Source: Streptomyces sannanensis (GTDB lineage: Bacteria; Actinomycetota; Actinomycetes; Streptomycetales; Streptomycetaceae). From it: a stretch of 64,000 nucleotides of DNA. Each line of letters begins with the position of its first letter. Position 1 is the first letter of the stretch. The position numbers and the translations under genes were made by a program. Below the pieces are notes generated by a model, which was not told where the DNA came from, did not search any database, and saw only the letters and a list, made by a program, of their open reading frames with translations. Below, in pieces: positions 46,169 to 55,319 of the stretch. The stretch covers positions 2,666,001 to 2,730,000 of the forward strand of contig NZ_BAAAYL010000001.1 of the NCBI RefSeq assembly GCF_039536205.1, in the 5' to 3' direction.

Positions 46169-46186
46169 AGTGCCGTCATTTTCGCA

Positions 46187-47335
46187 CTACGAGCCGGTTC
46201 CGAGGCCACTCAATACTGTCCGGGCCCGCTCCTCGGCTCCCTCGCCCACAGGGACGTCCGGCGCGATGCCCCGGCCGTCGACGCTGTGACCGGCGGGGGT
46301 GCGGTAGTGGCCGACGGTGAGCTCGGCGACCGAGCCGTCCGGGAGGCGGCTGGGCATCTGGACCGCCCCCTTGCCGAAGGTGCGCGAGCCGACCGTGACG
46401 GCGCGGCCGCGGTCCTGCAGAGCGCCGGTGAGCAGCTCGGCCGCGCTCATCGTGCCGCCGTCGATGAGCGCGACCAGGGGTCTGGCAGTGTCCCCGCCGG
46501 ACTCCGCGTACAGGGCGCGTTGTTCTCCGTCGACGTCGTAGGTGGCGACGAGGCCTCCGTCGAGGAAGGCGGAGGCCGCTGTGACGGCCTCGGTGACCAG
46601 CCCGCCGGCGTTGCCGCGCAGGTCGAGGAGGACTCCGGCGCCGGCCGGGGCGCCGCGTACGGCGTCGCGGACCCGCCGGCCGGTGCCACGGGTGAAGGAG
46701 GAGACCTTGATGAGGACGGTGTCGCCGCCGAGCCGCTCGACGGTGACCGCCTCGGTGGTCAGCCGGGCCCGGCGGAGGGTCGCGGTCCAGGAGTGTCCGG
46801 CCCGTTCGAGGCCGAGGAGGACACGGCTGCCGGCCGTGCCGCGCAGCAGCGCGACGGTCTCGGTGACGGGACGCTTCCCGATGCCGCGGCCGTCGACCGT
46901 GAGCAGCCGGTCACCCGCTCTGATCCCGGCCCGCGCGGCGGGTCCGCCGGTCTGGACCCTTGCGACCTCGACACGGCCGTCGGCGGCGCGTCTGGCCCAC
47001 AGGCCGACGCCGGTGTACTGGCCGTCGAGGGCCTGCTCGAAGCGCTCGTACTCGTCCTTGTCGTACACCGCGCCCCAGCGGTCGCCGCTGCGGCTGACGG
47101 CCTCCTCGGCGGCCTCTGTGCCGGACTTGCCGTCGGCGATCGCCTCGGCGGCGGCCCGGGCGACGGCCTCACGGCCGGTGACCGCGGCCCATTCGGTGTC
47201 GCCCGGCGTTTTCGCGTCGGCGCGCGGGAGGGAGTCGGTGGCCGCCGCGGTGGCGAGCACGCTCACGAAGACCAACGTCAGGGCCGCCCCACGGCGGATC
47301 CGGCGGGGCCTGGCACAGAAATCCGGACCTGACAT
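46187..47335 (-). CDS. S41 family C-terminal processing peptidase
   Basis: A 382-residue exported protease. Signal/anchor near the N-terminus (ALTLVFVSVLATAAATDS), PDZ domain at about 110-190 (GVGLWARRAADGRVEV; GGPAARAGIRAGDRLLTVDG), then the S41 domain with nucleophile Ser in DGGTMSAAELLTGAL and general-base Lys in SRTFGKGAVQ. CtpA-like proteases trim envelope proteins. The gene follows ftsX on the same strand and may share the ftsEX transcript. Confidence 0.92.
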   Translation of the reverse strand: MSGPDFCARPRRIRRGAALTLVFVSVLATAAATDSLPRADAKTPGDTEWAAVTGREAVARAAAEAIADGKSGTEAAEEAVSRSGDRWGAVYDKDEYERFEQALDGQYTGVGLWARRAADGRVEVARVQTGGPAARAGIRAGDRLLTVDGRGIGKRPVTETVALLRGTAGSRVLLGLERAGHSWTATLRRARLTTEAVTVERLGGDTVLIKVSSFTRGTGRRVRDAVRGAPAGAGVLLDLRGNAGGLVTEAVTAASAFLDGGLVATYDVDGEQRALYAESGGDTARPLVALIDGGTMSAAELLTGALQDRGRAVTVGSRTFGKGAVQMPSRLPDGSVAELTVGHYRTPAGHSVDGRGIAPDVPVGEGAEERARTVLSGLGTGS

Positions 47336-47403
47336 GGCGGTGAGTCTAGGCCAACCCCCGGACGCCGTACGGCCCGTTGACCGCAGGGCATCCGGAGTGC
47401 ACG

Positions 47404-48324
47404 TCACACCTTCAGGTACTTGCGCAGCGCCACAAGAGCGGCAAGCGCGGGCATCAGCAGACTGATCACAAGAATCAGCGGCATCTTGGTGATCACCGCG
47501 TCCCAGCCCAGGAAGTCGACGGTGTGGATCTTGTCGGCGAGCGCCACACCGTGGTCGATCAGGAAGTACCGGCCCAGCAGCAGCATTCCGCAGGCGACCA
47601 CTCCGCCGATCGCGCCGGCGACGGCGGCCTCCATGATGAACGGCATCTGGATGTAGAAGCTGGACGCGCCGACCAGCCGCATGATGCCCGTTTCACGACG
47701 ACGGCTGAACGCCGAGACACGCACCGTGTTGACGATCAGCATCAGCGCGATCAGAAGCATCAGGGCCATGACCGCGAGCGCGGCCATGTTCATGCCGTTC
47801 ATCATCTCGAAGAGCGGCTCCAGGGTTTCGCGCTGGTCCTGGACGGACTCCACGCCCGCCCGGCCCGCGAACGCGGTGGCGACGACCTGGTACTTCTGCG
47901 GGTCGTCGAGCTTGACCCGGAACGACTCCTGCATCTGGTCCGGGGTGATGTAGCCCGCGACCGGGGTCTTCCCGTACTGCTCCTGGTAGTGACTGAACGC
48001 CTCGTCGGCCGTCTCGTGATGGACTTGCTTGACGATGTCCATCTTCTTGAGATCGGCCTCGATCTCCTCCATCTGCTGCGGGGTGACCGCACCCTTCGAA
48101 CACCGGGAGCCACCGCTCTCGGCGTCGTTCTTGTTGCAGAGGAAGATGGAGACGTTGACCTTGTCGTACCAGTAGCCCTTCATCGAGCTCACCTGCTCGC
48201 GCATGAGCAGCGCGCCGCCGAAGAGGGCGAGCGAGAGGGCGACCGAGACGATGACGGCGAAGGTCATCGTGAGGTTGCGGCGGAGACCGACGCCGATCTC
48301 CGACATGACGAACTGAGCGCGCAT
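47404..48324 (-). CDS. ftsX: Cell division protein FtsX
   Basis: A 306-residue protein with four transmembrane helices: one at 20-42, then a large extracytoplasmic domain (residues about 45-175, with a Cys pair FLCNKND ... SRCSKG), then three C-terminal helices (AALAVMALMLLIALMLIVNT onward). It opens MRAQFVMSEIGVGLRRNLTM, typical of actinobacterial FtsX. With FtsE it controls peptidoglycan hydrolases at division and branching sites. Confidence 0.96.
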   Translation of the reverse strand: MRAQFVMSEIGVGLRRNLTMTFAVIVSVALSLALFGGALLMREQVSSMKGYWYDKVNVSIFLCNKNDAESGGSRCSKGAVTPQQMEEIEADLKKMDIVKQVHHETADEAFSHYQEQYGKTPVAGYITPDQMQESFRVKLDDPQKYQVVATAFAGRAGVESVQDQRETLEPLFEMMNGMNMAALAVMALMLLIALMLIVNTVRVSAFSRRRETGIMRLVGASSFYIQMPFIMEAAVAGAIGGVVACGMLLLGRYFLIDHGVALADKIHTVDFLGWDAVITKMPLILVISLLMPALAALVALRKYLKV

Positions 48325-48345
48325 CGCGTGCTTTTCAGCCTTTCC

Positions 48346-49035
48346 TCAGTGCTGGTAGCCGTAGACGCCGCGCGCCTGGTCGCGGACGAGACGGCCGCCT
48401 TCGAGCTCGATGACGCGCTTGCGCATCTGGTCGACGATGTTCTGGTCGTGGGTCGCCATCAGCACAGTCGTACCGGTCCTGTTGATGCGGTCCAGCAGCT
48501 TCATGATGCCGACGGAGGTCTGCGGGTCGAGGTTGCCGGTCGGCTCGTCGGCGATCAGCAGCATCGGGCGGTTGACGAAGGCCCGCGCGATCGCCACCCG
48601 CTGCTGCTCACCACCGGAGAGCTCGCCGGGCCTTCGGTCCTCCTTGCCGCCGAGGCCGACCAGGTCGAGCACCTGGGGCACGGCCTTGCGGATCTCGCCG
48701 CGCGGCTTGCCGATGACCTCCTGGGCGAAGGCGACGTTCTCCGCAACGGTCTTGTTGGGGAGGAGACGGAAGTCCTGGAAGACCGTGCCCAACTGGCGGC
48801 GCATGTGCGGCACCTTCCAGTTGGACAGGCGCGCCAAGTCCTTGCCGAGGACGTGCACCTGGCCATGACTGGCGCGCTCCTCACGGAGGATCAGCCGCAG
48901 GAAGGTCGACTTGCCGGAACCGGACGAGCCCACCAGGAAGACGAATTCCCCCTTCTCGATCTCGAGGGAGACGTCACGCAGGGCGGGACGGTTCTGCTTG
49001 GGATAGGTCTTGGAGACGTTGTCGAATCGGATCAC
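48346..49035 (-). CDS. ftsE: Cell division ATP-binding protein FtsE
   Basis: A 229-residue ABC ATPase; GTG start ([11 protein letters not shown]). Walker [10 protein letters not shown] near residue 37, Q-loop [13 protein letters not shown], signature [14 protein letters not shown], Walker [14 protein letters not shown] and His switch MATHDQ are all present. Followed by ftsX after 21 bp. Confidence 0.97.
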   Translation of the reverse strand: MIRFDNVSKTYPKQNRPALRDVSLEIEKGEFVFLVGSSGSGKSTFLRLILREERASHGQVHVLGKDLARLSNWKVPHMRRQLGTVFQDFRLLPNKTVAENVAFAQEVIGKPRGEIRKAVPQVLDLVGLGGKEDRRPGELSGGEQQRVAIARAFVNRPMLLIADEPTGNLDPQTSVGIMKLLDRINRTGTTVLMATHDQNIVDQMRKRVIELEGGRLVRDQARGVYGYQH

Positions 49036-49313
49036 GGATGCACCACGGTCGGCCGGGAGTAGGTGTGCGTGACCATACGCGAATGAGGATGGCGCGCGCA
49101 GTTCGCGTCCCGGGTTGACCGTTTCATCCCGTATGGATCCCGTAACTGTACGCACAAGCCGAGCCCGGGATCCCGGCGGGGCGCGCCGAATCCCTCCCGA
49201 GCTGGCACAGTGGGAGGGGGAACGGTTGCGTTGCCCTGAGCGTTGTGCGGAGTGAACGTTGCGGTTCCGCGAGAAACGGTTTGCGGCTCCGCCGCGCGGG
49301 AGGAGGAGAGCGC

Positions 49314-49505
49314 ATGACCTATGACCGATTGGTGTGCGCCAACTGCGCGGCCCCCGTCAGCGAGGGCAGATGCCCGGTCTGCCGGGCCAACCGGGAGCGG
49401 CTCCAGCAGGAGGGACCCTTCGGAGGCCTCAGCCCGGCGGCGCTGCTCGTGCTGCTGGTGGTGCTGATCGCGGCGGTGGCCCTGCTGGCCCACCAGACCG
49501 TCTAG
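49314..49505 (+). CDS. Small zinc-ribbon, single-pass membrane protein
   Basis: A 63-residue protein with a strong GGAGGAG ribosome-binding site. Two CxxC knuckles ([20 protein letters not shown]) probably bind zinc. The second half is one transmembrane helix ([20 protein letters not shown]). Function unknown. Divergent from ftsE, with about 280 bp between. Confidence 0.85.
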   Translation: MTYDRLVCANCAAPVSEGRCPVCRANRERLQQEGPFGGLSPAALLVLLVVLIAAVALLAHQTV

Positions 49506-49514
49506 GCATACGCG

Positions 49515-49550
49515 AAAACGCCCGGGGTGCCGTCGGCACCCCGGGCGTTT
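49515..49550. terminator. Bidirectional terminator
   Basis: AAAACGCCCGGGGTGCC and GGCACCCCGGGCGTTT form a 16-bp perfect stem with a 3-nt loop between convergent genes, with A/T runs on both sides. Confidence 0.92.
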
Positions 49551-49568
49551 CTGTGCGTACGCGACCGC

Positions 49569-50546
49569 TTACGCGGCGGTGCGGCCGCCGACCGCCAGGC
49601 GCGGCAGGACCCGGAAGGCGATACCGCCGGCGATCATCGTCGCGGCGCCGACCACCAGGAACGTGGTCTCCCCGGCGCCGGTCTCGGCGAGCTCCTCCTT
49701 GACGGCACCCTGCGCGACCGGGTGAGAGCCGACGTTGTTGGTGTTGGGGTTGTTGTCGGTGCAGCTGATGCTGTCGAGGTCGACGGTGCAGGTGTTGCTG
49801 TTGTCGCCGCCGCCGGTAGTGGTGGTGGCGCCGGTGGCGGAGGAACCTCCGTTGCCCCCACCGGTCACGGAGCCGCTGCCGTTGCCGCCGGAGCCATTCC
49901 CGTTGCCGTTGCTACCGCCGTTACCGCCGGAGCCGTTCCCGTTGCCGTTGCTACCGCCGTTACCGCCGGAGCCGTTCCCGTTACCGCCGGAGCCGTTCCC
50001 GTTGCCGCCGGAGCCGTTCCCGTTGCCGCCGTCGTTACCGGCACCACCGTCGTTACCGGCACCACCGTCGTTACCGGCACCACCGTCGTTACCGGCACCA
50101 CCGTCGTTACCGGCACCACCGTCGTTACCGGCACCACCGTCGTTGCCCGCACCACCGTCGTTACCGGCACCACCGTCGTTGCCCGCACCACCGTCGTTAC
50201 CGGCACCACCGTCGTTGCCCGCACCACCGTCGTTACCGGCACCACCGTCGTTGCCCGCACCACCGTCGTTACCGGCACCACCGTCGTTGCCCGCACCACC
50301 GTCGTTGCCCGCACCACCGTCGTTACCGGTGCCGCCGTCGTTACCGGTGCCGCCGGTGTCGACGCCGCCGGGGTCGCCGGAGTTGTCGCCGTCCTCGCCG
50401 CCGACGCCGAGCCCGGCGTCCATGGTCACGGCGCCGGCACCGAAGCCGGCGGCCTGCGCCGCGCCCGCGGCGGTCAGGGACGCGCCGGCGAGGATGAGTG
50501 TCCCGGCGGCTATGCGCGCGAAACGGACGCGCGTCTTGTTGCTCAT
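49569..50546 (-). CDS. LAXTG-anchored repeat wall protein (sortase substrate)
   Basis: A 325-residue protein. Signal peptide (FARIAAGTLILAGASLTAAG, AAQA cleavage). Then about 18 hexapeptide repeats of type GNDGGA, then GNGSGG repeats. A short Cys pair (NTCTVDLDSISCTD) precedes the sorting signal LAETG with a hydrophobic helix (TTFLVVGAATMIAGGIAF) and a basic tail. LAXTG is the motif of Streptomyces class E sortases, which also anchor chaplins. The repeat domain should be flexible and hydrophilic; its role is unknown (spacer, adhesion or metal binding via Asn/Asp). Confidence 0.9.
   Translation of the reverse strand: MSNKTRVRFARIAAGTLILAGASLTAAGAAQAAGFGAGAVTMDAGLGVGGEDGDNSGDPGGVDTGGTGNDGGTGNDGGAGNDGGAGNDGGAGNDGGAGNDGGAGNDGGAGNDGGAGNDGGAGNDGGAGNDGGAGNDGGAGNDGGAGNDGGAGNDGGAGNDGGAGNDGGAGNDGGNGNGSGGNGNGSGGNGNGSGGNGGSNGNGNGSGGNGGSNGNGNGSGGNGSGSVTGGGNGGSSATGATTTTGGGDNSNTCTVDLDSISCTDNNPNTNNVGSHPVAQGAVKEELAETGAGETTFLVVGAATMIAGGIAFRVLPRLAVGGRTAA
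50029..50352. repeat. 18-bp tandem repeats in the wall-protein gene
   Basis: The unit CCGTCGTTACCGGCACCA and its variant with TTGCCCG are repeated about 18 times, encoding GNDGGA. Two variants alternate in part of the array (TTACCGG / TTGCCCG), which points to duplication of a 36-bp higher-order unit. Confidence 0.95.
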
Positions 50547-50756
50547 TGCCTGCTACCCCCAGTAGCCGATCTCGTCAATGGAGCAGCGTCAGAGGCGGCA
50601 GCTACGAGAGGGGCGTCACACGTACGCGTACATCCCCCCGGCCGCACACGCCCCAGAGATACGCATGCCTCACACAACCCTCCCGACTTTCCAGGTGCGC
50701 GTCAAGAACGTTGCGCGAGCAATGCCCGGATTGATCGGAGTTGGCCGAAGAAAAAA

Positions 50757-50786
50757 GGAACTGCCGCCCTCGGGGCGGCAGTTTCC
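50757..50786 (-). terminator. Rho-independent terminator with T6 downstream of prfB repeats
   Basis: GGAACTGCCGCCC / GGGCGGCAGTTTCC stem, followed on the minus strand by TTTTTT (50751-50756). It lies downstream of the repeat block and so ends prfB transcription about 360 bp past the prfB stop. Confidence 0.9.
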
Positions 50787-50809
50787 TTGTCGACAAAGCG
50801 CCGTTCGCT

Positions 50810-51182
50810 TACTTCTCCTGCTGCTTGCGCCGGCGAATTCCGGCCTGGAGGCCGTGCTGGATGTTCCTCTCGCAAGGCATCCGCGAACGCCCTACTTCTC
50901 CTGCTGCTTCCGCCAGCGGATGCCCGCTTCGAGGCCGTGCTGGATGTTCCTCTCGCAGGACACCCGCGAACGCCCTACTTCTCCTGCTGCTTCCGCCAGC
51001 GGATGCCCGCTTCGAGGCCGTGCTGGATGTTCCTCTCGCAGGACACCCGCGAACGCCCTACTTCTCCTGCTGCTTCCGCCAGCGGATGCCCGCTTCGAGG
51101 CCGTGCTGGATGTTCCTCTCGCAGGACACCCGCGAACGCCCTACTTCTCCTGCTGCTTCCGCCAGCGGATGCCCGCTTCGAG
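50810..51182. repeat. 83-bp tandem units derived from the prfB 3' end
   Basis: Units start at 50810, 50893, 50976 and 51059. A partial fifth (51142-51182) is the actual 3' end of prfB. Each unit has the last 41 bp of prfB (encoding [12 protein letters not shown] plus stop) joined to a 42-bp linker. Units 2-4 are virtually identical. The distal first unit is diverged (RNIQHGLQAGIRRRKQQEK). The period is not a multiple of three, so each unit carries its own TAG/TAA. Confidence 0.95.
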
Positions 51183-52247
51183 GAAGCCGTCGATCTCGCC
51201 GTCGAGCACGGACTGCGGGTTGCCGACCTCGAACTCCGTACGCAGGTCCTTGACCATCTGGTACGGGTGGAGGACGTACGAACGCATCTGGTTGCCCCAG
51301 GAGTTGCCACCGTCGCCCTTGAGGGCGTCCATCTTGGCCTGCTCCTCCTGGCGGCGCCGCTCCAGCAGCTTCGACTGGAGGACGTTCATGGCGCTCGCCT
51401 TGTTCTGGATCTGGGAGCGCTCGTTCTGGCAGGAGACCACGATGCCGGTCGGAATATGCGTGATGCGCACCGCGGAGTCTGTGGTGTTGACGCCCTGGCC
51501 GCCGGGGCCGGAGGCGCGGTACACGTCGATGCGCAGCTCGGACTCGTCGATCTCGACATGGTCGGACTGCTCGACGACCGGGAGCACCTCGACGCCGGCG
51601 AAGGACGTCTGGCGGCGGCCCTGGTTGTCGAAGGGCGAGATACGGACCAGGCGGTGCGTGCCCTGTTCGACGGAGAGCGTGCCGTAGGCGTACGGGGCCT
51701 TCACGACGAAGGTGGTCGACTTGATGCCGGCCTCCTCCGCGTACGAGGTCTCGTAGACCTCGGTGGAGTAGCCGTGACGCTCCGCCCAGCGCAGGTACAT
51801 GCGCTGCAGGCGCTCCGCGAAGTCGGAGGCGTCCACGCCGCCGGCCTCGGCACGGATGTTGACGAGCGCCTCGCGCTCGTCGTACTCGCCGGACAGGAGG
51901 GTACGGACCTCCATCTCGTCCAGCGCCTTCCTCACGGACCCCAGCTCGACCTCGGCCTCGGCGCGGGTATCCGCGTCGTCCTCCATCTCGGCCAGCTCGA
52001 AGAGCACGCCCAGATCGTCGATCCGCGCGCGGAGTGCCTCCGTCTTGCGGACCTCGGTCTGGAGGTGCGAAAGCCTGCTGGTGATCTTCTGTGCCGCCTC
52101 GGGGTCGTCCCACAGGGACGGTGCGGCCGCCTGCTCCTCGAGCACGGCGATGTCTGCCCTCAGCTTCTCGAGGTCCAGAACGGCCTCGATCGACCCCATG
52201 GTCGAGGAGAGGGACTTCAGCTCTTCGGATACGTCGACGACTGCCAC
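51141..52247 (-). CDS. prfB: Peptide chain release factor 2
   Basis: A 368-residue release factor with GTG start. The stop-codon recognition motif is SPF ([15 protein letters not shown]), so it reads UGA/UAA. The GGQ loop is [20 protein letters not shown]. There is no in-frame programmed frameshift near the start, as is usual in Streptomyces. Its last 13 codons are repeated downstream in 83-bp units. Confidence 0.97.
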   Translation of the reverse strand: MAVVDVSEELKSLSSTMGSIEAVLDLEKLRADIAVLEEQAAAPSLWDDPEAAQKITSRLSHLQTEVRKTEALRARIDDLGVLFELAEMEDDADTRAEAEVELGSVRKALDEMEVRTLLSGEYDEREALVNIRAEAGGVDASDFAERLQRMYLRWAERHGYSTEVYETSYAEEAGIKSTTFVVKAPYAYGTLSVEQGTHRLVRISPFDNQGRRQTSFAGVEVLPVVEQSDHVEIDESELRIDVYRASGPGGQGVNTTDSAVRITHIPTGIVVSCQNERSQIQNKASAMNVLQSKLLERRRQEEQAKMDALKGDGGNSWGNQMRSYVLHPYQMVKDLRTEFEVGNPQSVLDGEIDGFLEAGIRWRKQQEK

Positions 52248-52342
52248 GCGTCCAGCGTAACGGCTGTCGGGCCGTACCTTCCCCGGCCTGTGTGGCGAAG
52301 GTCTCCCGGACGGTCCGGGAGGGCCCGGCGTACAGTCGAGAC

Positions 52343-52417
52343 ATGACTCTTCTCGTGATGCGCCGCCATGTGGACTACATGCGCGTCACGACCATGAGCT
52401 GTCTGCCGCAGGGCTGA
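52343..52417 (+). CDS. 24-residue putative leader peptide
   Basis: ATG to TGA encodes [17 protein letters not shown]..., ending MSCLPQG. It fits the actinobacterial leader-peptide pattern (RRHVD-x2-RV-x3-C) that precedes genes often tied to sulfur or amino-acid metabolism. It lies 145 bp upstream of the oxygenase gene. It probably acts as a translated sensor in attenuation; the Cys near the end is the likely sensing codon. Confidence 0.6.
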   Translation: MTLLVMRRHVDYMRVTTMSCLPQG

Positions 52418-52446
52418 TTCCCGCTTCGTCTCCCTCGCTGCCGCAC

Positions 52447-52538
52447 AGGCCCTGTCTGCGGTCCCTTCACGGTCCTCGGCTCACCCTGCCGACGGTTCTC
52501 CCTCCCCGCCGTCCCCGCCATCGCCGGGGACAGGGCCT
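52447..52538 (+). promoter_or_regulatory. Candidate attenuator stem in the oxygenase leader
   Basis: AGGCCCTGTC (52447-52456) is exactly complementary to GACAGGGCCT (52529-52538), 24 bp before the oxygenase ATG. With the leader peptide upstream, this long-range stem could alternate with other pairings to control read-through or translation. The mechanism is inferred. Confidence 0.45.
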
Positions 52539-52562
52539 CCGTACACCAGAAACGGAACCGTC

Positions 52563-53576
52563 ATGCCGTCCACGCTCAGCCCTGCTCCCACTTCTCTGCC
52601 CGTCATAGATCTGTCCCGCGCCGATGACCCCGCGACGCGGGAGGCGTTCCGGCAGGAGCTGCACGCCGCCGCCCACGGCACCGGCTTCTTCCATCTCACC
52701 GGGCATGGCGTCAGCGCCGAGGAGACCGCCCGGATCCTCGCCGTGACCAGGGAGTTCTTCACTCTGCCCGAGGCAGACCGGCTGGCGATCAGCAATCTGA
52801 ACTCCCCGTACTTCCGTGGCTACACGCACATCGGCCATGAGCTGACGGGCGGCCGTTCCGACTGGCGTGACCAGCTCGATGTGGGCGCCGAGCGACCCGC
52901 GCCCGTCGTCGGCCCGGACGATCCGGCATATCTGTGGCTGGAGGGCCCCAACCAGTGGCCCGAAGCGCTGCCCGAGCTGCGTACGGTCGTGCTGGACTGG
53001 CAGCAACGGCTGGCGGCGGTGGCACACCGGCTGCTGAAGGAGCTGCTGGCCTCGATCGGGGCCCCGGAGGACTTCTTCGACGCGGCCTTCGCCGAGCGCC
53101 CGCATCTGCACACCAAACTCGTCCGCTACCCCGGATCCGCACCCACCGGCGAGGACCAGGGCGTGGGCGCGCACAAGGACTACGGCTTCCTGACCCTGCT
53201 GCTGCAGGACGGCGTCGGCGGCCTCCAGGTGCGGATGGACGACGGTTTCCTGGATGTGCCGCCGCTGCCGGGGGCGTTCGTCGTCAATCTGGGCGAGCTG
53301 CTGGAGATCGCCACTGAGGGGTATCTCACGGCGACCGACCACCGAGTGGTCAGCCCGCCCGGTGCCGTGGAGCGGTTCTCCGTCCCCTTCTTCTACAACC
53401 CGCGCCTCGACGCGGTGATCGAGACGGTGCCGGGCGGCTATCTGCCGCATGCTCCGGGCGTCGCACACGACGAGTCGAACCCGCTGCACGCCCAGTACGG
53501 GTTCAACGAGCTCAAGGGCTGGGTCCGCGCCCACCCGGAGGTCGCCGGGCGCCACCACCCGGATCTGGTGGGTTAG
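52563..53576 (+). CDS. Isopenicillin N synthase-like Fe(II) oxygenase
   Basis: A 337-residue non-haem iron oxygenase. The N-terminal DIOX_N domain begins LPVIDLSRADDPATREAF; the catalytic domain has iron ligands His204, Asp206 (VGAHKDYGF) and His260 (TDHRVV), and the 2-oxoglutarate/carboxylate site Arg271-x-Ser273 (RFSVPFF). Most such bacterial proteins use 2-oxoglutarate; IPNS itself does not. No beta-lactam genes are nearby, so a primary-metabolic role is more likely. The leader peptide upstream suggests nutrient control. Confidence 0.9.
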   Translation: MPSTLSPAPTSLPVIDLSRADDPATREAFRQELHAAAHGTGFFHLTGHGVSAEETARILAVTREFFTLPEADRLAISNLNSPYFRGYTHIGHELTGGRSDWRDQLDVGAERPAPVVGPDDPAYLWLEGPNQWPEALPELRTVVLDWQQRLAAVAHRLLKELLASIGAPEDFFDAAFAERPHLHTKLVRYPGSAPTGEDQGVGAHKDYGFLTLLLQDGVGGLQVRMDDGFLDVPPLPGAFVVNLGELLEIATEGYLTATDHRVVSPPGAVERFSVPFFYNPRLDAVIETVPGGYLPHAPGVAHDESNPLHAQYGFNELKGWVRAHPEVAGRHHPDLVG

Positions 53577-53922
53577 GGGGCGTCCGACGGATCGAACTGG
53601 ATCGGCGAGCGCCCGCCGCGGAGCGGCTGGTGTGCGCGCATGCAGCTTCGGATCCAGGGTGGAGGGAGGCCCGCCGCGGAGCGGCTGGTGTGCGCGCATG
53701 CAGCTTCGGATCCAGGGTGGAGGGAGGCCCGCCGCGGAGCGGCTGCTGTCCACGCATGCGGTGGGGGCACCCCCAGCGGCAGGGGGAGGTAGCTGGGGGA
53801 CATCGGCGACCGATGACAACGCCGGTGTCACCACCCGTGCCCGAAGGGCCACGGGGAAGAGACGAAGCCGCAGGGCGCCGCAAGTCCGGCATGATCGGCC
53901 GGAGACCCCCTTGGCCGTCAGG
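53577..53922. other. Spacer with tandem and palindromic repeats between the oxygenase and pkaB
   Basis: A convergent spacer of 346 bp: a 58-bp tandem repeat (53611-53746), one copy of the dispersed GGGGGCACCCCCAGC ... GGTAGCTGGGGG palindrome (53762-53801), and unremarkable sequence to the kinase stop. No gene. Confidence 0.6.
53611..53746. repeat. 58-bp tandem repeat, two and a partial copy
   Basis: Units start at 53611, 53669 and 53727 (GCCCGCCGCGGAGCGGCTG). The first two are identical over 58 bp; the third breaks off after about 20 bp. Located directly after the oxygenase gene. Confidence 0.93.
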
Positions 53923-55200
53923 TCAGGGCGCGGCCGGCGCGGAGTTGTTGCCGTCCCGCGGTGTCGGGGTCGTGTCGTCGTCCGACGAGGCGAGCCGGCC
54001 GCCGATGCCGATCGCCGCGGCCAGCGCGAGCGCCGCGACGCCGAGGGTGATGCGCCGTTTACGGATGGCCTCGGCGCGGTGGCGGGCCGAACCGGGGCGG
54101 CGCTCGCCGGGGATCCGCGGGGCGCGGGCGGTGCCGTGCGCGCCGCCCGCGAGCTCGTCGGGGGCCGGGACGCGCATGCTGGTGTGGGTGTCCCGGTTGG
54201 AGTCGGGGCCGGCCGAGCCGGGGACCAGCGGGACGGCGCCGCGGCGGCGGGGCTCGTTCGGGACCGTGGGGTACGGGATCTCGTCGTACCGGGGCTCCCC
54301 GGGCTCCTCCGCGTCGGGCTCGTCGACGTCCAGCGGGGGCATGCCGGCGAGGAGCGGGAGCTGCTCGCGCAGCCGGACGGACAGCTCCGAGGCGCGCAGC
54401 CGGGACGCCGGGGCCTTGGCCAGGCACTGGACGATCAGCTGCCACAGCTCCTCCGGGATGCCGGGGAGCGGTACGACGGTCTCGGTGACATGGCGGCGCA
54501 GTACGGCGCCGGGGTGGCCGCCGCCGAACGGGGTGAAGCCCGCCAGGAGTTCGTACAGGACCGTGGCGAGGGCGTAGATGTCGACGGCCGCGCGCGGGGG
54601 CAGGCCCTCGACGATCTCGGGGGCGATGTAGTCGGGCGTGCCGATGATGCCCGGGGAGTTCGGGGGATGTCCTCCCGCGGGGCGCAGTGCCTTGGCGCGC
54701 CGCGGGGTGTCGATCAGCTTGGCGACGCCGAAGTCGGTGAGCAGAGCGGGATGGGACCCGCCCGGGCCGATCGGGCCCTGCATGTCGAGAAGGATGTTCT
54801 CGGGCTTGACGTCGCGGTGCACGATCCCGGCGGCGTGCGCGGCGGCCAGACCGTCCGCGACATCGGCGACGATCGCCACGGCCGCCTCGGGGGCGAGGCG
54901 GCGCTCGCGGTCGACGCGGGTACGCAGATCCGTGCCGCGGACCAGGTCCATGACCAGGGCCAGGTCGTTGCCGTCCACGACGAGGTCGCGTACACCGACG
55001 ACGTTCGGGTGCTCGAGTCCGAGCAGAGCGGTGCGCTCCTGTACGAAGCGGCCCACCAGTTCCTGGTCCGACGCGAGGTCTTCACGCAGCAGCTTGATGG
55101 CGACGGGCCCTTCGGGGCCCTCGCCCAGCCACACCGTGCCCGCGCTGCCGCGCCCCAGGATCTGGTGGGCGGTGTAGCGGCTGCCGATCTTCCGTGCCAA
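53923..55200 (-). CDS. pkaB: Serine/threonine protein kinase (PkaB-like)
   Basis: A 425-residue membrane kinase. The start is placed at TTG 55200 (MARKIGSRYT), because GAGGGAG lies just upstream; a longer frame begins at 55242. Gly loop LGRGSAGTVW, Lys36, catalytic HRDVKPEN with Asp130, DFG Asp156, APE loop IAPEIVEGLP. Kinase domain about 9-265, Pro/Arg-rich linker, one transmembrane helix (ITLGVAALALAAAIGIGG) and a short outer tail. Name by recalled synteny with S. coelicolor pkaA/pkaB next to prfB. Confidence 0.85.
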   Translation of the reverse strand: MARKIGSRYTAHQILGRGSAGTVWLGEGPEGPVAIKLLREDLASDQELVGRFVQERTALLGLEHPNVVGVRDLVVDGNDLALVMDLVRGTDLRTRVDRERRLAPEAAVAIVADVADGLAAAHAAGIVHRDVKPENILLDMQGPIGPGGSHPALLTDFGVAKLIDTPRRAKALRPAGGHPPNSPGIIGTPDYIAPEIVEGLPPRAAVDIYALATVLYELLAGFTPFGGGHPGAVLRRHVTETVVPLPGIPEELWQLIVQCLAKAPASRLRASELSVRLREQLPLLAGMPPLDVDEPDAEEPGEPRYDEIPYPTVPNEPRRRGAVPLVPGSAGPDSNRDTHTSMRVPAPDELAGGAHGTARAPRIPGERRPGSARHRAEAIRKRRITLGVAALALAAAIGIGGRLASSDDDTTPTPRDGNNSAPAAP

Positions 55201-55319
55201 GACTGCTCCCTCAGCGGCTGCGGCTGGCTCTCCGGTCGACAAACCTACGCGGGTCCGGGGCCCGCCTTCACATCGGCAGGCCGATTCACCCCTTGGAAGT
55301 CGACTTGTCGACCCAGTCG

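Noticed and set aside
52563..53576. True isopenicillin N synthase and a beta-lactam cluster
   Set aside because: There is no ACV synthetase, acyltransferase or expandase nearby, and the iron-binding motif is shared by all 2-oxoglutarate oxygenases of this superfamily.
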